From: an uncultured Arthrobacter sp.
GTDB taxonomy: Bacteria; Actinomycetota; Actinomycetes; Actinomycetales; Micrococcaceae
Assembly: GCF_947495145.1 (NCBI RefSeq)
Contig: NZ_CANLXP010000006.1
Coordinates: 62,001-126,000, forward strand
Reading direction: 5' to 3'
DNA length: 64,000 bases
Shown: one piece after another, positions 18,796 to 28,086 of the stretch
Layout of the letters: every line of letters starts with the position of its first letter
How positions within the stretch are numbered: the stretch's first letter is position 1
The notes under the pieces: generated by a model
Databases searched by the model: none
Seen by the model: only the letters and a program-made list of their open reading frames with translations
What the model was told of the DNA's origin: nothing
Translations under genes and position numbers: made by a program

Positions 18796-19857
18796 TCACG
18801 GTGTGCTGTTGGAAGGCACTGCCGCTGAGCGGCGGACGATGAGTTCCGGCACTACCGTCCGTGAGGGGTTTTGGACTGGAACTCCCAGCTGGGTGAGCAG
18901 GTGCGCCACGCAGCGCCGTCCTAACTCGGTGAAGTCCTGGCGAACGGTCGTCAGCGGCGGTGCGAAGTGCGCGGCGTCGGGCACGTCATCGAAACCGATG
19001 ACGCTTACGTCGTCGGGGACCCGGAGACCGCGGTCACGGCAGGCGTGGATGAGTCCAAGCGCCATCTGGTCGTTTGAGGAGAAGACCGCCGTCGGCTGAT
19101 TCTCACCGAGGATCTCCTGCCCTATCCGGAAACCGCTGTCGGAGGTCCAGTCGCCGGTCACCACCCGCGAGCCGTCGAGCCCCCAATGTGCCATTTCCGT
19201 GCGGAAGCCGCGAATCCTCTCCCTCGACTCCACCCAGCCGTCCGGCCCGGCGATGTGCACTATGTTGCGGTGCCCAAGTTCCAGGAGGTGGCGCGTTGCA
19301 AGCCTGGCCCCGGCGACCTGGTCTACCGAAAGCCCATGATCGTCTGCCGCTGACGTGGAGTGCACTGTCACCATCGGCAGCCTGACCGACAGGTGACCGA
19401 GTTGCCGAAGCGTAGCTTCCTGCGGCGCGAGGATGATGAGGCCCTCCACCGCGTGGTCGACGAGCCGCCCGAGCGCTTCCTTGAAGGCGGCCTCATCGAG
19501 TGAGGTCAACGTGGCGGTGTCAACGAGGTAGCCGGCACCGGCAGCTGCTGCTTCGATCGCGGCCCTGGTCGACGACGGACCAAAGTAGGTGCCGTTGGTC
19601 ACCAGCACGCCGATCATGCCGGAGCGGCTGGTCACCAGTGAGCGAGCGGCACGGTTGGGCCGGAACTGCAGTGCCTCCATGGCGTCCAGCACGCGCTGCC
19701 GGGTGCTCTCCCGCAGGCTCGGGTGCCCATTGATCACGCGCGACACGGTCTGGTGAGACACGCCCGCGGCCTTCGCCACATCGCGAATGTTTGCGGAGCG
19801 GCTGCGCGGGGCGGGGTGTTGGGCAGACGACGACGCCGGCTCACTGTTTACGGTCAC
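18796..19857 (-). CDS. LacI-family transcriptional regulator, probable arabinose repressor
   Basis: The 353-residue protein has an N-terminal helix-turn-helix and hinge (NIRDVAKAAGVSHQTVSRVINGH, residues 23-45 or so), followed by a periplasmic-binding-like sugar domain with GMIGVLVTN, VIGFDDVPDA and TTVRQDF. LacI proteins bind a palindromic operator and release it when a sugar is bound. Placed at the end of araB, it most likely controls the ara genes through the site at 17034-17047. An alternative would be control of alditol genes. Confidence 0.88.
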   Translation of the reverse strand: MTVNSEPASSSAQHPAPRSRSANIRDVAKAAGVSHQTVSRVINGHPSLRESTRQRVLDAMEALQFRPNRAARSLVTSRSGMIGVLVTNGTYFGPSSTRAAIEAAAAGAGYLVDTATLTSLDEAAFKEALGRLVDHAVEGLIILAPQEATLRQLGHLSVRLPMVTVHSTSAADDHGLSVDQVAGARLATRHLLELGHRNIVHIAGPDGWVESRERIRGFRTEMAHWGLDGSRVVTGDWTSDSGFRIGQEILGENQPTAVFSSNDQMALGLIHACRDRGLRVPDDVSVIGFDDVPDAAHFAPPLTTVRQDFTELGRRCVAHLLTQLGVPVQNPSRTVVPELIVRRSAAVPSNSTP

Positions 19858-20173
19858 ACAGGAAACGGTACTGGATCGGCGGAAACAGACCCACTAATGA
19901 CGTTTGTGGGCACAAGAATTTGAGACGAATTTTTCGCACCTCCGGCAGAAGTTTTCTCGACACAAGTTTTGGAACACATTCCCTAGGGCTGCTCCCGACT
20001 ATAAATAGCGCAAAGTTTGAGGAAACGTATCGAACGGAATTCCCAGCAGGTCGAAATAAGATCACTGGACAGCGAAATCAGAGGCATCCCGCTCCCGCGT
20101 TATCACCGCCGGCCCGTGGGAGGAACGTTGACCGGCGGCACTGTGCAGGGCGGGACACCACTGAAGACTTCAA
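19858..20173. other. Intergenic stretch, no gene seen
   Basis: This 316-bp stretch holds the upstream region of the LacI gene and the 3' flank of the small basic protein gene. It is richer in A and T than its surroundings, with TATAAATA near 20000. An imperfect repeat CCCAC...GTGGG at about 19890-19910 could be an autoregulatory site. I find no convincing frame with a ribosome site on either strand. Confidence 0.4.
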
Positions 20174-20329
20174 CTAACGCTGGTTCTTGCGGGGTTTTGC
20201 GAACAGCGACTCGCTGGACTCAGCCTTTGCCTTCTTCTGAGCGCGCTTTTCAAGGATGGACTTTCCTTGTTTTTTCGCTCCTACGCTCCTGGGAGACTTT
20301 CCTGACACGGGGATCACCGCCTTCCTCAT
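20174..20329 (-). CDS. Small lysine-rich basic protein, 51 residues
   Basis: ATG at 20329 opens a 51-codon frame on the minus strand that is too short for usual gene-length cut-offs. The product is strongly basic, with MRKAVIPVSGKSPRS at the start, KKQGKSILEKRAQKKAKAE in the middle and AKPRKNQR at the end. This is a helical Lys/Gln/Glu-rich core typical of small conserved actinobacterial proteins that may bind RNA or the ribosome. That role is a guess from composition. The ribosome site is weak. Its coding-like amino-acid pattern, clean stop and position in an otherwise empty gap support it. Confidence 0.6.
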   Translation of the reverse strand: MRKAVIPVSGKSPRSVGAKKQGKSILEKRAQKKAKAESSESLFAKPRKNQR

Positions 20330-20415
20330 TCAATACCCAGAACCATACCCACTTATATTTTTAAAGCCAGTCCTGACGCTGCGCGAGAAATGCTGCGCCC
20401 GCCGCCCTGCGGGAA

Positions 20416-20443
20416 TTGCTAAAAAAAGCAATTGGGCTATGCT
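20416..20443 (+). promoter_or_regulatory. Likely sigma-70 type promoter of the GreA-like gene
   Basis: TTGCTA at 20416-20421 and TATGCT at 20438-20443 are spaced by 16 bp and resemble -35 and -10 boxes. They lie about 75 bp before the ATG at 20519. The -35 box is part of a small inverted repeat, AATTGCT/AGCAATT, around a run of A. Confidence 0.5.
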
Positions 20444-20518
20444 CAGACTTTCATCACCGTCCCGCAGCCGCTGTTGCTCCGGTTTTCCGGTGGTGCCCGC
20501 ACGTATCTGAGGAGTGAA

Positions 20519-20968
20519 ATGCTGCATTCAGTCGCCCCCGCTACCTGGCTCACACAAGAGGCTTACACTCGTTTGAAGAGCGAACTGGACGGGCTGTTCG
20601 CTGCACGGGCAAGGCAGGAAGAATCGGGCGAACGGATGGCCACCGAGTCGCGGATCAGGCAATTGACTGTTCTGCTCAAGAACGTGAACATCCACTCGCC
20701 GGCAGATGACGGAATTGTGGAGCCGGGCATGCTGATCGAGGCGTGCATTGACGGGCAACCCGAAGTGTTCCTGATGGGTAACCGGATAATCCTGGGAACG
20801 GAGCAGCTGAACGTCTTCAGCGAACAGAGTCCCCTCGGCATGGCCATCCGCGGTTTGCGGCCCGGAGACGTCACCTCCTACACCGCGCCCAACAAGCGGC
20901 AGGTCTCCATCTCGGTCATCTCGGCCACGCCGTATACCGGCGATAAAATCTCAGCTGGTGAGCTTTAG
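20519..20968 (+). CDS. GreA/GreB-like transcription factor with a shortened coiled coil
   Basis: The 149-residue protein has an N-terminal helical hairpin (LTQEAYTRLKSELDGL to IRQLTVLL) and a C-terminal FKBP-like domain (SPLGMAIRGLRPGDVTSY), the two parts of Gre factors. True GreA rescues stalled RNA polymerase using an acidic loop at the hairpin tip (GDLSENAEY type). Here that tip is missing and the hairpin is about nine residues shorter, so cleavage stimulation is unlikely. It may instead occupy the polymerase secondary channel like Gfh1, Rnk or mycobacterial Rv3788. Start at 20519 follows GAGGAG. Its stop overlaps the convergent gene by 4 bp. Confidence 0.8.
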   Translation: MLHSVAPATWLTQEAYTRLKSELDGLFAARARQEESGERMATESRIRQLTVLLKNVNIHSPADDGIVEPGMLIEACIDGQPEVFLMGNRIILGTEQLNVFSEQSPLGMAIRGLRPGDVTSYTAPNKRQVSISVISATPYTGDKISAGEL

Positions 20969-21624
20969 GCCGAATCAGTCGGGGCAGCACGGTCATCTAC
21001 TGCGGCCGTCATCCTGTCGATTCGCTCGATCGCGGCATCGAGCTTCTCAACGGCCGCCCACAACCCGGGTTGTCGTTCGCGGACCTGCTCGAGTGTGAGT
21101 CCGGAAGATCTCAGGGTGGCCAAATCGAAGCTCACGTTGGTCCGCGCTCCCGTTACGGCCGCCCGCAGCGCACCGAAGGCCACAACGACGTCGGCGATCA
21201 GTGCCTTGTTCCCGTTATCCGCCAACCAGGAGAGGTCGCTGATCGCATCGATCGCGTGATCGCCCAGCGCCGCAGACGCCCGGGCGGCGACAAGTGACGC
21301 CTCGCGTATCGCCTGGTCGCGTTCGTCGCCCTTCTCCAACCGGAAAGCTGCGCCGAAGGCCCGCGAAGCCGAGGCGTCACCATCTGCCAACTCCAGGGCA
21401 GTCCGACGAAGGTTCTGCGCCCGGGAGAGCAGATCCGCCAGCTGGTTTTCCTGTTCACCCTCGGCGTCGGTATAGCCGGCCACCATGGACGTCAGTGAAG
21501 CTGCAATGGCGAGCATCACCCCTGCCCCGGCACCGCCGCCGGGCGAACCGACCGACTCGCCCAGGGCTCGCGTCCACTCCTGAACAGTCGAATGCTGCGT
21601 TGTGACCTCCTCGGTATCGGCCAT
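20965..21624 (-). CDS. Cyclodeaminase/cyclohydrolase family protein (FTCD-C-like)
   Basis: The 219-residue, mostly helical protein matches the formiminotransferase-cyclodeaminase C-terminal family. It has the marker SVGSPGGGAGAGVMLAIAASL near residues 23-43 and a helical bundle rich in Ala, Asp and Arg after it. Family members process formimino- or methenyl-tetrahydrofolate. The ATG at 21624 is chosen because longer frames run into the divergent VOC gene. The stop codon is interlocked with that of the GreA-like gene. Confidence 0.82.
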   Translation of the reverse strand: MADTEEVTTQHSTVQEWTRALGESVGSPGGGAGAGVMLAIAASLTSMVAGYTDAEGEQENQLADLLSRAQNLRRTALELADGDASASRAFGAAFRLEKGDERDQAIREASLVAARASAALGDHAIDAISDLSWLADNGNKALIADVVVAFGALRAAVTGARTNVSFDLATLRSSGLTLEQVRERQPGLWAAVEKLDAAIERIDRMTAAVDDRAAPTDSA

Positions 21625-21684
21625 GATCCAAGTCTGTCCTATTCCGGACCCTAATCGTCCGCAAGTGGACGTACGGTGTGTGAC

Positions 21685-22041
21685 ATGGCTATCGCGCGAT
21701 TCCCCACCACTGTCATCGACTGTCCCGATCCTCTTGCCCTCGCACGGTTCTACGGGACCATGCTCGACTGGAAGGTGAAGGAGGAACCCGACTGGGTCGA
21801 AGTCCAGGCGGACTACGGTCAGTCCATCTGCTTTCAAAAGGTCGAGAACTACTCAGCGCCGGAATGGCCGGGGCAGCACTCCCCGCAGCAGATGCACCTT
21901 GACGTGATCGTCGATGATCTCGATGCCGCCGAGATCGCGGTGCTGGAATTGGGAGCGACCAAACACGAGCACCAGCCCGGAGAGTCATTCCGCGTATTCC
22001 TGGATCCAGCGGGCCACCCGTTCTGCCTCTGTTCGGGATAA
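21685..22041 (+). CDS. VOC family (glyoxalase-like) protein
   Basis: The 118-residue protein has the vicinal oxygen chelate fold of Glyoxalase_6 proteins. It shows TTVIDCPDPLALARFY at the N-terminus, HLDVIVDDLDAA in the middle and VFLDPAGHPFCL at the end, forming two beta-alpha-beta-beta-beta modules. Function ranges from antibiotic binding to lyases, so no substrate is assigned. A GTG three codons upstream (21676) is an alternative start; neither has a strong ribosome site. Confidence 0.8.
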   Translation: MAIARFPTTVIDCPDPLALARFYGTMLDWKVKEEPDWVEVQADYGQSICFQKVENYSAPEWPGQHSPQQMHLDVIVDDLDAAEIAVLELGATKHEHQPGESFRVFLDPAGHPFCLCSG

Positions 22042-22076
22042 CCGCGCGCAGCATCGACGGGGCGGCCGGAGCCTAC

Positions 22077-23063
22077 TCACCCCAGCAACAGCGCCACCAG
22101 CAGCGACGCCGGCAGCGCCAGGAGTGAACTCACCAGGATGATGTCGCGGACCAGTGTCACCCTCAGCCCAAACTGGGCGGAGAACAGGAACACATTCTGC
22201 GCCGTCGGCAGCGCCGCCATGGCCACCACGCCGAGCAGGGCTGTGCCCTCAACCCGGAAGAGATAGTACGCAACTGCCCAGGCAATGAGCGGCATCAGTG
22301 CCAGCTTCACTACGCTCCCCAGTACGACGTCGGCGCGCACGTTCCGCTGTGCCAGCGGCTTCTGGCCGCGGAGGCTCATGCCGAAAACCACCAGCAGCAG
22401 CGGAATCGAAGCCTGGCCCAGCATTTCCAGCGGCGTCCAGATAATCGGCGGCAGAGTCAGTGAAGTTGCGGCGAACAGGGCTCCGGCAGCCGTGCCGGTG
22501 GTTACGGGATTTGCGACTGAACGCAGGACTGTCCGCACCAGCGTCGGGGAGGTGCCGGCAGAACCGGCCGAACCAGCTGTACCAGCTGAAGCGGCCGAAC
22601 CGTGGGAGCCCGTCTTCCTGCCGCACCAGGCGAAGATGGTGAGGAAGACGGGTGCGATGACGAGCAGCTGAGCCAGCAGCACCGACACCACGGGAGCTGA
22701 ACTGCCCACGGCGTAGAGCGCAATAGGAATACCGATGTTGCCGGCGTTGACGTAGCAGGAGGCCATGGCGCCGACGGCGATCTGCGCCGCTTGGCATTTC
22801 AGGATGAAGCGGCTGAGCAGGGCGTAGACCGCGGCTGTCGCGGCAGCAACGATCAGCGCGATCGGTGTGTAGACGCTGAGCACTTCGGCGAGTTCCGTCT
22901 CGGCGAGCAGGATGAACATGAGGGCCGGGTTGGTGATGTAGTAAATCACCGGCGTGAGGCCCTCCTGCATGGCCCCGGTGCGGGTGGGGAGGAGGATCGA
23001 GGCGAGAACGCCCACGCCAACCAGCGCCAGCACAATGCCGAACCCGAGGAGAACCCCCTCCAC
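22077..23063 (-). CDS. AEC family (auxin efflux carrier-like) transporter
   Basis: The 328-residue protein has about ten hydrophobic helices, with NPALMFILLA early, CYVNAGNIGIPIA in the first half and the paired ALPTAQNVFLFS in the second half. The asparagine motifs in the crossed helices are typical of AEC carriers, which move malate, malonate and other organic acids. The central loop is an Ala/Gly/Ser repeat-like stretch (SAGTAGSAGSAGTS). It lies 37 bp after glucarate dehydratase on the same strand, so it may carry an aldarate or a product of the pathway. That is inference. Confidence 0.85.
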   Translation of the reverse strand: MEGVLLGFGIVLALVGVGVLASILLPTRTGAMQEGLTPVIYYITNPALMFILLAETELAEVLSVYTPIALIVAAATAAVYALLSRFILKCQAAQIAVGAMASCYVNAGNIGIPIALYAVGSSAPVVSVLLAQLLVIAPVFLTIFAWCGRKTGSHGSAASAGTAGSAGSAGTSPTLVRTVLRSVANPVTTGTAAGALFAATSLTLPPIIWTPLEMLGQASIPLLLVVFGMSLRGQKPLAQRNVRADVVLGSVVKLALMPLIAWAVAYYLFRVEGTALLGVVAMAALPTAQNVFLFSAQFGLRVTLVRDIILVSSLLALPASLLVALLLG

Positions 23064-23100
23064 TCACCCTCCTATTGCATAAAGCCCACCGAAATCCGCC

Positions 23101-24429
23101 CTATCGCACCAGGCAAGGCCTCTTGGGATCGAAGGTCCACTCCGGAAGCAGGTACTGCATTGACGTAGCGTCGTCGCGTGCACCCAGGCCGTACTCGAGG
23201 TAGAGGGCGTGGGCTTCGTCGAGTCGCGTCCGATCCAGCTCAATGCCAAGGCCGGGAGCATCCGGCACCCGGATTTCGCCGTTCCGGATCTGCAGCGGAT
23301 CCTTCGTCAGCCCCTGGCCGTCCTGCCAGATCCAGTGGGTATCGAGCGCGGTGATCTCACCGGGCGCGGCCGCACCGACGTGGGTGAACATTGCCAACGA
23401 GATATCGAAGTGGTTGTTCGAGTGCGATCCCCAGGTGAGGCCGAACTCGTGGCACAGCTGGGCAACCCGCACCGAGCCTGCCATGGTCCAGAAATGGGGA
23501 TCAGCCAGCGGAATGTCGACCGCATTGGTGCGCACGGCATGAGCCATCTCACGCCAATCGGTTGCAATCATGTTGGTCGCTGTCTGCAGCCCGGTAGCTC
23601 TGCGGAACTCGGCCATGACCTCACGGCCGGAGAACTTGCCCTCGGCGCCGCAGGGATCCTCGGCGTAGGCCACCACGCCCTGCATCCGCTTCCCCAGCCG
23701 GATGGCGTCCTCCAGCAGCCAGCCGCCGTTCGGATCGAGCGTGATCCGCGCGTCGGGGAAGCGTTCCTTGAGGGCCGTGGCGGCGTCGACCTCCAGGTCA
23801 CCGGCCTGGACTCCGCCCTTGAGCTTGAAGTCCGAGAACCCGTACCGGGCCTGCGCTGCTTCTGCGAGGCGCACCACGGCCTCGGGGGTCATTGCTTCCT
23901 CGCGGCGCACCCGCTCCCAGTCGTCCTTTCCTTCAGGCTCGCGAAGGTACGGAAGATCCGTGCGGTCGGGGTTGCCGATGTAGAAGAGGTAGCCGAGCAT
24001 CGGCACAGCGGCGCGCTGCTGTCCGTTCCCGAGCAGTTCAGCAACAGGAACGTCCAGGAACTGGCCGTGCAGGTCCAGCAGTGCCGATTCGATCGCAGTC
24101 ACGGCGTGCACTGTGGTCCGCAGGTCGAAGGTCTGCAGACCGCGTCCACCGGCGTCGCGGTCGGCGAACCTGACCGCCACTTCGCGCAGGAGACTGCGGA
24201 ACTGCGCCACCGGCTTACCGGACAGGAACTCACCGGCTTCCCTGATGGTGGAACCGATGGCCTCCCCGCCCGGAACCTCGCCCAAACCTGTCCGGCCATC
24301 AGAATCGGTAATGATCACGACGTTGCGGGTGAAGAAGGGTGCGTGCGCCCCGGAGAGATTGAGCAGCATCGAATCGTGCCCGGCAACCGGGACAACTTCG
24401 ACGGCGGCGATAGCCGGCTGGGAGGTCAC
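23101..24429 (-). CDS. gudD: Glucarate dehydratase
   Basis: The 442-residue enolase-superfamily enzyme dehydrates D-glucarate (or L-idarate) to 5-dehydro-4-deoxy-D-glucarate. The catalytic set falls in family positions: K202/K204 (FKLKG), metal ligands D232, E257 and N286, and the H336 (GSHSNNH)-D310 pair. These sit three residues before their E. coli GudD counterparts. Length is normal. The start overlaps the end of the aldehyde dehydrogenase gene (ATGA), so gudD is the third gene of the kdgD-aldehyde dehydrogenase-gudD operon. Confidence 0.95.
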   Translation of the reverse strand: MTSQPAIAAVEVVPVAGHDSMLLNLSGAHAPFFTRNVVIITDSDGRTGLGEVPGGEAIGSTIREAGEFLSGKPVAQFRSLLREVAVRFADRDAGGRGLQTFDLRTTVHAVTAIESALLDLHGQFLDVPVAELLGNGQQRAAVPMLGYLFYIGNPDRTDLPYLREPEGKDDWERVRREEAMTPEAVVRLAEAAQARYGFSDFKLKGGVQAGDLEVDAATALKERFPDARITLDPNGGWLLEDAIRLGKRMQGVVAYAEDPCGAEGKFSGREVMAEFRRATGLQTATNMIATDWREMAHAVRTNAVDIPLADPHFWTMAGSVRVAQLCHEFGLTWGSHSNNHFDISLAMFTHVGAAAPGEITALDTHWIWQDGQGLTKDPLQIRNGEIRVPDAPGLGIELDRTRLDEAHALYLEYGLGARDDATSMQYLLPEWTFDPKRPCLVR

Positions 24430-26072
24430 GCGTCCTCCCCTGTGGCCTCGACAGCCGACCCCGTGCCGTCACCCTCCGTTGCCCGCACCACGGTGCCGTC
24501 TATCCGGCGGTTGAGGCGCCACGGGTTGGCGTCCTGGATTGCGGCGGGACGCAGCACCTCGGGAATGTTCTGGTACGCAACCGGCCGCAGGAACCGCTCG
24601 ATGGCGAGCGTACCTACCGAGGTTATCCGCGTATCGGAGGTCGCGGGGAACGGTCCGCCGTGAACCATCGCGTGGCCGACCTCGACGCCGGTGGGCCAGC
24701 CGTTGGCGAGGATGCGGCCGACCTTGCGCTCCAGCACGGGCAGGACGCTCGCCGCGGTCTCATAGTCCGACTCGGTGAGGTGGAGGGTAGCGGTCAGCTG
24801 GCCCTCCAGGCGCTTCGCTGCCGCCACCAGCTCCTCGGTGGAGGAGTAGCGCACCACGAGCGACGCGGCACCGAAGATCTCCTCGTGCAGAACAGGGTTG
24901 TTCAGGAACGTCTCTGCCTGGGTGCCGTAGACAACCGGTGCGGGCGCGTTCTCGGTAGCCCCGTTTGCGCCCTGGGCAACCAGTTCGACGCCATTCTGGG
25001 AGCCGAGCGCTTCCACACCTGCGTTCCAGGAGTCAGCAATTCCGCGGGTGAGCATGGTCTGTCCCGCAGACGGCGCGAGCGCACGGGCGACCGCGGCGAG
25101 GAAGTTGTTCCCGGCGTCGCCGGTTGGCACGAAGACCAGGCCGGGCGAGGTGCACAGCTGGCCGCTGGAGCCGGTCACCGAGGTGACATAGGCGGCGGCG
25201 AGCCCATCGAGATCGCCCTGCAGCGCGCCGTCGAAGAAAATCACCGGGTTGATGGAGCTCATTTCGGCATACACCGGGATTGGCTGTGGGCGCGCGGCGG
25301 CGGTCGCCATCAGCGCCGTGCCGCCGGAACGGGAGCCGGTGAAGCCGACTGCCTGGATGACCGGATCCGAAACAAGGGCCTGGCCGATACTGGCACCGGG
25401 GCCGTAGATGAGGGAGAAGACGCCCGGGTGGAGGCCGGCGTCGTTCACTGCTTCTGTGATGGCGCGTCCCACCAGCTCGCTGGTTCCGGGATGGGCGTTG
25501 TGCGCCTTGAAGATTACAGGGCAGCCGGCGGCGAACGCCGACGCCGTGTCCCCGCCTGCCGTGGAGAATGCCAGCGGGAAGTTGCTCGCGCCGAAGACGG
25601 CGACCGGGCCGAGGGGAACCTTGCGCTGGCGGATGTCAGCGCGCGGCATGGGAGTACGCTCCGGCTGCGCGGGGTCGATGCGCACGCCGCGGTGATCGCC
25701 CTGGCGAACCACAGAGCCGAAGAGGCGCAGCTGGCCGGTGGTGCGGGCGAGCTCGCCGCGCATGCGCGCTTCCGGCAGACCCGTTTCAAGCATGGCCCGG
25801 GCGATGATCTCTTCGCCCGACGCTTCGATCCGGTCGGCAATGCTTTCCAGGAAGGACGCGTGCGCCTCCGGTTCGAGCGTGCTGAAGGAGTCGAAGGCTT
25901 CCTCGGCGGCGGAGGTCGCTTGTTTGAGCTGCGCCTCGTCGATCAGGGAGTAGGCGGGCTCGAGTGTCTCGTTGGTGGCCGGGTTGAAGCCGTTGACGGT
26001 CTTGCCGTTACCGGCAGTCGTCCCTCCGGCGATGATGGAGTGACCCTGAAGTGTAGCGTGCTGCGTAGGCAT
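24426..26072 (-). CDS. 2,5-dioxovalerate (alpha-ketoglutaric semialdehyde) dehydrogenase
   Basis: The 548-residue aldehyde dehydrogenase oxidises alpha-ketoglutaric semialdehyde to 2-oxoglutarate with NAD(P). It has [16 protein letters not shown] near residue 155, [23 protein letters not shown] and the catalytic Cys307 in GQLCTSPG. The length and the KAHNAHPGT variant are typical of the KGSADH subfamily used in glucarate and pentose oxidation rather than of general ALDHs. Its position between kdgD and gudD makes the assignment strong. Confidence 0.9.
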   Translation of the reverse strand: MPTQHATLQGHSIIAGGTTAGNGKTVNGFNPATNETLEPAYSLIDEAQLKQATSAAEEAFDSFSTLEPEAHASFLESIADRIEASGEEIIARAMLETGLPEARMRGELARTTGQLRLFGSVVRQGDHRGVRIDPAQPERTPMPRADIRQRKVPLGPVAVFGASNFPLAFSTAGGDTASAFAAGCPVIFKAHNAHPGTSELVGRAITEAVNDAGLHPGVFSLIYGPGASIGQALVSDPVIQAVGFTGSRSGGTALMATAAARPQPIPVYAEMSSINPVIFFDGALQGDLDGLAAAYVTSVTGSSGQLCTSPGLVFVPTGDAGNNFLAAVARALAPSAGQTMLTRGIADSWNAGVEALGSQNGVELVAQGANGATENAPAPVVYGTQAETFLNNPVLHEEIFGAASLVVRYSSTEELVAAAKRLEGQLTATLHLTESDYETAASVLPVLERKVGRILANGWPTGVEVGHAMVHGGPFPATSDTRITSVGTLAIERFLRPVAYQNIPEVLRPAAIQDANPWRLNRRIDGTVVRATEGDGTGSAVEATGEDA

Positions 26073-26122
26073 GAAGCTCCTTACGGATGGTGTCCGGTTG
26101 GTTGTTTTCTACGGGTGTGCGT

Positions 26123-27070
26123 TCAGGCGTTGGTGAGTGCTGCGGGTGCCGGGCGGATACCGGCCGCGTCAAGCAGTGCTCCGAGGTCAGCGAGGTCTGC
26201 TTCAGTGAGGTTCTGCAGCGGCGGGCGGACACCGCCGACGTCGCGACCCACAACCTTCAGGCCGCCCTTGACGATCGAGACGCCGTAACCGCGCACGCGA
26301 TCGCGGATGTCGAGGTAGGGCAGCACAAAGCGCTGAAGCTTCTCGGTGACAGCCGCGTGGTCCTGCCGACGGACGTCACCGTAGAACTCAAGCGCGAACT
26401 CGGGCACGAAGTTGTACAGCGCGGAAGAGTAGGTGCTCATGCCCAGCTGCAGCAGTGGAAGGGCGAAGGTTTCCGCGGTGGGCAGGCCGCCCAGGTAGAA
26501 GAGCCGGTCACCGTTCTTGGCGTACACCTTGGTGAGGTGCTCGATGTCGCCGATGGCGTCCTTGAAGCCGATGAAGTTCGGGTGGCGTTCTGCAAGGCGG
26601 GCAACGGTGTCTGCCGAGTAGATGGCGTTCGCGCGGTTGTAGACGATGACGCCGATGTTCGTGGCGGAGCAGACCGCGCTGACGTGCGCGAGGAGCCCGT
26701 CCTGGTCGCATTCGGTGAGGTACGGCGGGAGCAGCAGGAGGCCCTCGGCGCCGGCAGCTTCAGCGTCCTGCGCGTTCTGGATCGCCTGGGCGGTGGAACC
26801 GCCGGCGGAAGCGAGGACTGGCACTTTGCTGCCGACCTCGTCGACGGCGGCCCGGATAACCTGCGCTGCCTCGGCCGGCGTCAGGCTGAAACCCTCACCG
26901 GTACCGCCGGCTGCGAAGAGACCTGCGACGTTGAAACTCGCCTGCCAGGACAGGTGCTGCCGGTAGGCGTCCTCATCCACGGCCAGCTCGGACGTGAAGG
27001 CGGTGACCGGGAAGGACAGCAGTCCGTCCTTGAGTTTCTGAGCGAGTTCCTGAGGCGCGTACTGGGCCAC
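26123..27070 (-). CDS. kdgD: 5-dehydro-4-deoxyglucarate dehydratase
   Basis: The 315-residue DapA-superfamily TIM-barrel enzyme dehydrates and decarboxylates 5-dehydro-4-deoxy-D-glucarate to alpha-ketoglutaric semialdehyde. The Schiff-base lysine is K170 in GFKDAIGD, with Tyr144 in VYNR and the substrate-binding GGTGEGFSL near residue 55. It is the first gene of the minus-strand operon that continues into the dehydrogenase and gudD. A LysR-type site lies 117 bp upstream of its start. Confidence 0.93.
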   Translation of the reverse strand: MAQYAPQELAQKLKDGLLSFPVTAFTSELAVDEDAYRQHLSWQASFNVAGLFAAGGTGEGFSLTPAEAAQVIRAAVDEVGSKVPVLASAGGSTAQAIQNAQDAEAAGAEGLLLLPPYLTECDQDGLLAHVSAVCSATNIGVIVYNRANAIYSADTVARLAERHPNFIGFKDAIGDIEHLTKVYAKNGDRLFYLGGLPTAETFALPLLQLGMSTYSSALYNFVPEFALEFYGDVRRQDHAAVTEKLQRFVLPYLDIRDRVRGYGVSIVKGGLKVVGRDVGGVRPPLQNLTEADLADLGALLDAAGIRPAPAALTNA

Positions 27071-27186
27071 GATGCATCTTCCTTAGGGCAGTTCGCCGCG
27101 AACGGCGAGGGGTGGTGCTTACTGGTGGGTTGCTTCAACAGTAGGAAGTCAGATGATGCCTGTCTAAGCCCACTTTTGAATGGATT

Positions 27187-27204
27187 GATGCCCTCCGGGT
27201 ATCA
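27187..27204. promoter_or_regulatory. LysR-type regulator site upstream of kdgD
   Basis: This 18-bp site, read on the minus strand, contains ATAC-N7-GCAT, close to the ATAC-N7-GTAT recognition site of BenM/CatM-like LysR regulators. It lies 117 bp upstream of kdgD and overlaps the lysR stop codon. The same 18 bp, with one mismatch, recurs at 28087-28104. Confidence 0.65.
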
Positions 27205-28086
27205 GAGCTCCTTGGTGCGGATCACCTCAAGGAGCCTTCCCAGCGCCGGATTGCGCATTTCCCTGCTCCAGATCGCATAGAGCTCGACGGCGTCCGGCTC
27301 GATATCCGCCAACCGCAGGTAAGAGACTCCCTCCACTCCGAGCACGCTCGCTGATTCCGGCACGAACGCCACTCCCCGCCCGGCTGCCACCAACGCCACC
27401 ATGGTCAGAATCTGGCTTACGGTATGCACCACATTCCCGTGCTCCACCGGGATATTGCGCACCACCAGATCATAGAAATACCGCGCCTTGGTAGGCGAGT
27501 GCATGATCAGCGGCACGCCCTTGAGGTCAGCGACCGTCAGCGACCGGTTCAATCGGTCGAGATCGTGCCCGGTCGGGACAGCCAGCAGAAAATCCTCAGT
27601 GAAGAGCAGGTGCGATTCGAAGAGGTCCGCATCGAAGGCCGGCCGCGCGAGGCCAAGGTCCAGGTCGCCGTCGGCAATCGCTGCCACCTGCTCGCCGGTG
27701 ACGAGCTCCTGCAGGTCCACATCGACGTCGGGAAGCTCGGTGGCAATCTCGGTCAGCAGCGGACCGAGGAGACTGAAACCGGAAGCGGCCGTAAAGCCCA
27801 CCCGTAGCTGGCCCGACCTGCCGGCCGCGATACGCCGTGCCGTCTGGGGCGCCCGTTCTGCGGCAACAACGAGCTTCCGGGCTTCCGCGAGGAAGGCGCT
27901 GCCGGCCGCCGTCAGCGACACCTTGCGGTTGTCACGCTCCAGCAGCTCGACGCCGACACTGCGCTCAAGTTTTTGAATCTGGCGGCTCAGCGGCGGTTGC
28001 GTCATGTTGAGCCGTTCGGCAGCCCGTCCGAAGTGCAGCTCCTCGGCAATGACAACGAAGCTGCGTGCCTGATCGAGAGTAAACAT
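27202..28086 (-). CDS. LysR-family transcriptional regulator of the aldarate genes
   Basis: The 294-residue protein has an N-terminal winged helix (FTLDQARSFVVIAEELHFGRAAERLNMTQPPLSRQI spans about residues 2-37) and a periplasmic-binding-type effector domain. It resembles the CbbR/BenM branch of the family (SRQIQKLE, VGFTAASGF). It is divergent from tctCBA and lies upstream of kdgD, and near-identical ATAC-N7-GCAT sites sit at both ends of the gene. The effector is probably glucarate, galactarate or a pathway intermediate; this is inferred from context. Confidence 0.88.
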   Translation of the reverse strand: MFTLDQARSFVVIAEELHFGRAAERLNMTQPPLSRQIQKLERSVGVELLERDNRKVSLTAAGSAFLAEARKLVVAAERAPQTARRIAAGRSGQLRVGFTAASGFSLLGPLLTEIATELPDVDVDLQELVTGEQVAAIADGDLDLGLARPAFDADLFESHLLFTEDFLLAVPTGHDLDRLNRSLTVADLKGVPLIMHSPTKARYFYDLVVRNIPVEHGNVVHTVSQILTMVALVAAGRGVAFVPESASVLGVEGVSYLRLADIEPDAVELYAIWSREMRNPALGRLLEVIRTKEL

